DNA from: Gammaproteobacteria bacterium
Lineage (GTDB): Bacteria; Pseudomonadota; Gammaproteobacteria; Pseudomonadales; Azotimanducaceae
Length of the DNA: 7,730 bases
Reading direction: 5' to 3'
Assembly: GCA_018667205.1 (NCBI GenBank)
Contig: JABIVN010000581.1
Coordinates: forward strand, 1-7,730
Part shown: in pieces, positions 5,774 to 7,730 of the stretch
Layout: the number at the start of each line of letters is the position of its first letter
Position numbering within the stretch: position 1 is the first letter of the stretch
The notes under the pieces: generated by a model
The model's database searches: none
Told to the model about the DNA's origin: nothing
Seen by the model: the letters and a program-made list of their open reading frames with translations, nothing else
Position numbers and translations under genes: made by a program

Positions 5774-7730
5774 ATGCAAACGAAACTGAAGATTGCTGCT
5801 TTTTTCAACCACGTGGGTGGGGATGTGCAACAGAACACGCGCAACCGCTTGCTTGATTTGATCGCTGTACCCTTTCGGGTAATAAGTATCATTTCAATAC
5901 TGGGTCTGGCTTCTTGTGGCGGTGGGGGTGGCAGTGATGGCGATAGTAGCGCTGCACCGTCAGGGTTAGCTGACCGTGAGCGCGTCGTGATGGACGCCGA
6001 TAGTAATGCCCTTAGTTTCTCTATTGTTTCGGGTGACGATCAATCCCTAACGATCGCTAACCGGGCCCCTGTTCTCACTGGTTTGGTAGCAGTGCCTGTG
6101 CTGGAAGGGTCCTTCAAAGTGGCATCCCTGAAGGGCGCAGACCCGGATGGTAATGCGCTCAGTTTTTCGATTCTTTCTGGCGATGACCAATCCCTTTTTA
6201 GTCTTACGCCCTCTGGCGACTTGTCCTTTGATGTCGCACCAGACTTTGAGGCGCCAACTGACGCTGACGGAGATAATGATTACTCCCTTTTGGTGCAAGC
6301 GACGGACGGAGTTTTAACCGCCAATCAATCCCTAGTCATAAACGTCACCGATGCTTTTGAAGGTCGCGTGGTTGATGCGCCTATTGCAGGTGCCGAGGTG
6401 TTTATTGATTTTAACGGTAACAACGAACAAGACGAAGGCGAGCCTAACGGTACAACGGATGCGAACGGTTATTTCAAGTTTCCGTTGTTTATCACGCCAG
6501 AAGGCGGTGTCGCTAAAATCGTATCAAGAGGTGGCACAGATGCCCAAACCGGGAAGCGGTTGCCTAATCTTGTACTGATATCAGATGTGCCAGAAGATTT
6601 GACAGAACATGCGAACGTAACAGCACTGACAACGGTACTTTACTGGGCAAGAGACGACGAGGAAACGGCAAGGGCGCTGAACGCGATGAAAGTCAGTGGC
6701 GGGGTTGAAGCACTGCACAAATCTGATGGCTGGAAGGACGCAGAGGATGGAGATGACATCGCAAGAGCCAATCAACGAGCTAATCAGCAAGTGGCTGTAT
6801 TGTTTCAAACGGCGACGGTGTTAGCCGATGACGATGATGATTCTACCGACGTAGCGGTGTCTTTGACCGAGTCGGTTGCCAGGAACCTCTTCGCGAGTAC
6901 GCAAACGGAAGATGATTTTGATCTGAAGTCAAGCAAGACTATCCAGAATATTCTTAGTAAAGCAACGGAGGAGGTTACGCCAACGGTTGTCTATGAGACC
7001 GATATGATTGAGGCGGTAGCGGAGTCTGTTGCAATTTTGAATCAAGTAGTGGCAGATACTGAACTTAACCCCGTGTCTACAGCGTCCAAGCAAGTCGTGG
7101 AGGCGGGACAAAATGGTATGCAGGAAGCGGTAACGTCGGTGACTAGTGGTGAAACGAGTGTTGCTGAATTTTCCCAGAAAACATCACCAGAGGAGTTATT
7201 CCAAAATGTTGAGGTGACTGAAGAAGCACCAGATAGCGATGATGATGGTTTTCCTGACGTGGTGGATTTTGATGACGATAACGATGGTGTTCTTGATACG
7301 GCAGATTCGTTTCCTAGGAATGCTGCTGAAACACTCGATACCGACGGCGATGGTACAGGTAACAATGCAGACAGTGACGACGACAACGACGGCGTTGCGG
7401 ATGCGTCTGACGCATTTCCATTGGACCCAAATGAAACACTAGATACCGATACCGATGGCCTAGGTAATAATGCAGACAACGACGACGACAATGACGATTT
7501 TGCAGATGCCGCTGACGCGTTTCCATTGGATCCTACTGAAACACTAGATACCGATGCCGATGGTGTGGGCAACAACGCCGACCGTGACGATGACGGTGAT
7601 GGTGTTGCAGATGTCGGTGACGCGTTTCCATTGGATAAGGATTTATTCGTCTTACCTGTTGTGGTCGGTCCAGTGACGCCAGTGACGCTGTCAGAACTCA
7701 CCGTCGATGAAGCACTGTGGCGGCCTGACA
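5774..7730 (+). CDS. Large modular surface lipoprotein with cadherin-like segment and TSP3 calcium-binding repeats, C-terminus beyond window
   Basis: The frame is open for 652 codons from ATG 5774 to the right edge. AGGGA (5762-5766) lies seven bases before the ATG and supports the start. A basic leader and hydrophobic segment (about 31-47) end in the lipobox LASC with Cys48, followed by a flexible GGGGGSDGDSS linker; Asp is not at +2, so outer-membrane sorting is expected. Next come a truncated cadherin-like copy (74-92) and a full one (about 98-192: NRAPV, DPDGNALSFSI, APDFEAPTDADGDNDY, VQATDG). A compact beta-sandwich-like stretch (GRVVDAPIAGAEVFIDFNGN, 198-216, then DEGEP and TTDANGYF) resembles carboxypeptidase-regulatory/SpaA-like folds. 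A mostly helical acidic part (about 275-480) follows. Residues 487-622 are thrombospondin type-3 repeats rich in DxDxDG-like calcium ligands with an AFPLDPxETLDTD signature every 35 residues. The 47-residue signal is long; an internal start cannot be excluded. It is probably a calcium-dependent adhesion, matrix or substrate-binding surface protein; the function is inferred from architecture only. Confidence 0.85.
   Translation, partial: MQTKLKIAAFFNHVGGDVQQNTRNRLLDLIAVPFRVISIISILGLASCGGGGGSDGDSSAAPSGLADRERVVMDADSNALSFSIVSGDDQSLTIANRAPVLTGLVAVPVLEGSFKVASLKGADPDGNALSFSILSGDDQSLFSLTPSGDLSFDVAPDFEAPTDADGDNDYSLLVQATDGVLTANQSLVINVTDAFEGRVVDAPIAGAEVFIDFNGNNEQDEGEPNGTTDANGYFKFPLFITPEGGVAKIVSRGGTDAQTGKRLPNLVLISDVPEDLTEHANVTALTTVLYWARDDEETARALNAMKVSGGVEALHKSDGWKDAEDGDDIARANQRANQQVAVLFQTATVLADDDDDSTDVAVSLTESVARNLFASTQTEDDFDLKSSKTIQNILSKATEEVTPTVVYETDMIEAVAESVAILNQVVADTELNPVSTASKQVVEAGQNGMQEAVTSVTSGETSVAEFSQKTSPEELFQNVEVTEEAPDSDDDGFPDVVDFDDDNDGVLDTADSFPRNAAETLDTDGDGTGNNADSDDDNDGVADASDAFPLDPNETLDTDTDGLGNNADNDDDNDDFADAADAFPLDPTETLDTDADGVGNNADRDDDGDGVADVGDAFPLDKDLFVLPVVVGPVTPVTLSELTVDEALWRPD
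5993..6196 (+). repeat. Partial duplication within the cadherin-like module
   Basis: Residues 74-92 and 123-141 of the lipoprotein share 16 of 19 residues around NALSFSI and SGDDQSL; the DNA copies at 5993-6049 and 6140-6196 agree at 44 of 57 bases by my count. Most differences fall in third codon positions. The first copy stops after SGDDQSL and lacks the APDFEAPTD half of the module, so it is a truncated unit placed before the usual NRAPV linker. Confidence 0.75.
7304..7640 (+). repeat. 105-bp tandem coding repeats (TSP3 units)
   Basis: Units begin at 7304, 7409, 7514 and 7619 (the last one partial), an exact 105-bp period equal to 35 residues. Each opens with D-A/S-F-P, most continue PLDPxETLDTD, then GxGNNADxDDDxDG and VADxxD. 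The second and third units are closest to each other. In the second, the usual DDDNDGV reads DDDNDDF. The array accounts for several long antisense and off-phase open frames here, which are artefacts of repetitive GAT/GAC-rich codons. Confidence 0.9.

Noticed and set aside
6047..6298. 83-codon minus-strand frame antisense to the cadherin-like segment
   Set aside because: It overlaps entirely the strongly supported lipoprotein frame and has no recognisable motif.
7042..7701. 219-codon minus-strand open frame rich in Ser, Ala and Leu
   Set aside because: It is the antisense shadow of the GAT/GAC-rich TSP3 repeats and acidic region of the lipoprotein, whose own frame has a clear domain structure.
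1..7730. CRISPR array, tRNA or rRNA genes, or a defence gene cluster
   Set aside because: No regularly spaced direct repeats with unique spacers, no tRNA or rRNA sequence and no defence-type proteins were seen on either strand.

Overview
The window looks like chromosomal DNA of a Gram-negative, probably marine, gammaproteobacterium. The reasons are the roughly even GC content, a lipobox-bearing surface lipoprotein with calcium-binding thrombospondin-3 repeats of the kind common in marine gammaproteobacteria, and a Spinster-type MFS carrier. The taxonomic placement is inference from protein style only.

Left to right there are four substantial protein genes and one dead insertion sequence. (1) Positions 1-1121, minus strand: a MATE multidrug/Na+ efflux protein whose C-terminal end lies outside the window. 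(2) Positions 1122-1581: a divergent intergenic region with a 12-bp tandem repeat array and a 20-bp perfect palindrome. (3) Positions 1582-2847, plus strand: a complete NhaP/CPA1-type Na+(K+)/H+ antiporter. (4) Positions 3121-4410, plus strand: a complete Spinster-type MFS transporter starting with TTG, followed by a plausible intrinsic terminator. (5) Positions about 4563-5200, minus strand: a decayed IS3-family element. Its transposase OrfB keeps all DDE residues but is broken by two frameshifts, lacks an intact N-terminus and has no OrfA. (6) Positions about 5200-5773: a gene-free stretch with several strong inverted repeats and a pair of 13-bp direct repeats just upstream of the last gene. 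(7) Positions 5774-7730, plus strand: a long open frame (652 codons seen, running off the right edge) for a modular surface lipoprotein with a lipobox, cadherin-like segment, beta-sandwich segment, helical middle part and TSP3 repeats of exactly 35 residues.

The first three genes are all inner-membrane secondary transporters: drug/cation antiport, Na+/H+ antiport and an organic-solute MFS carrier. They are separately transcribed, so a joint function is only suggestive. The lipoprotein is separated from them by the IS relic and is probably an independent unit. I see no convincing evidence for a new defence or biosynthetic system. The points most worth checking are the architecture and leader region of the lipoprotein and the unexplained palindromes and hairpins. 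Frames that overlap the real genes on the other strand or in other phases were treated as shadows.
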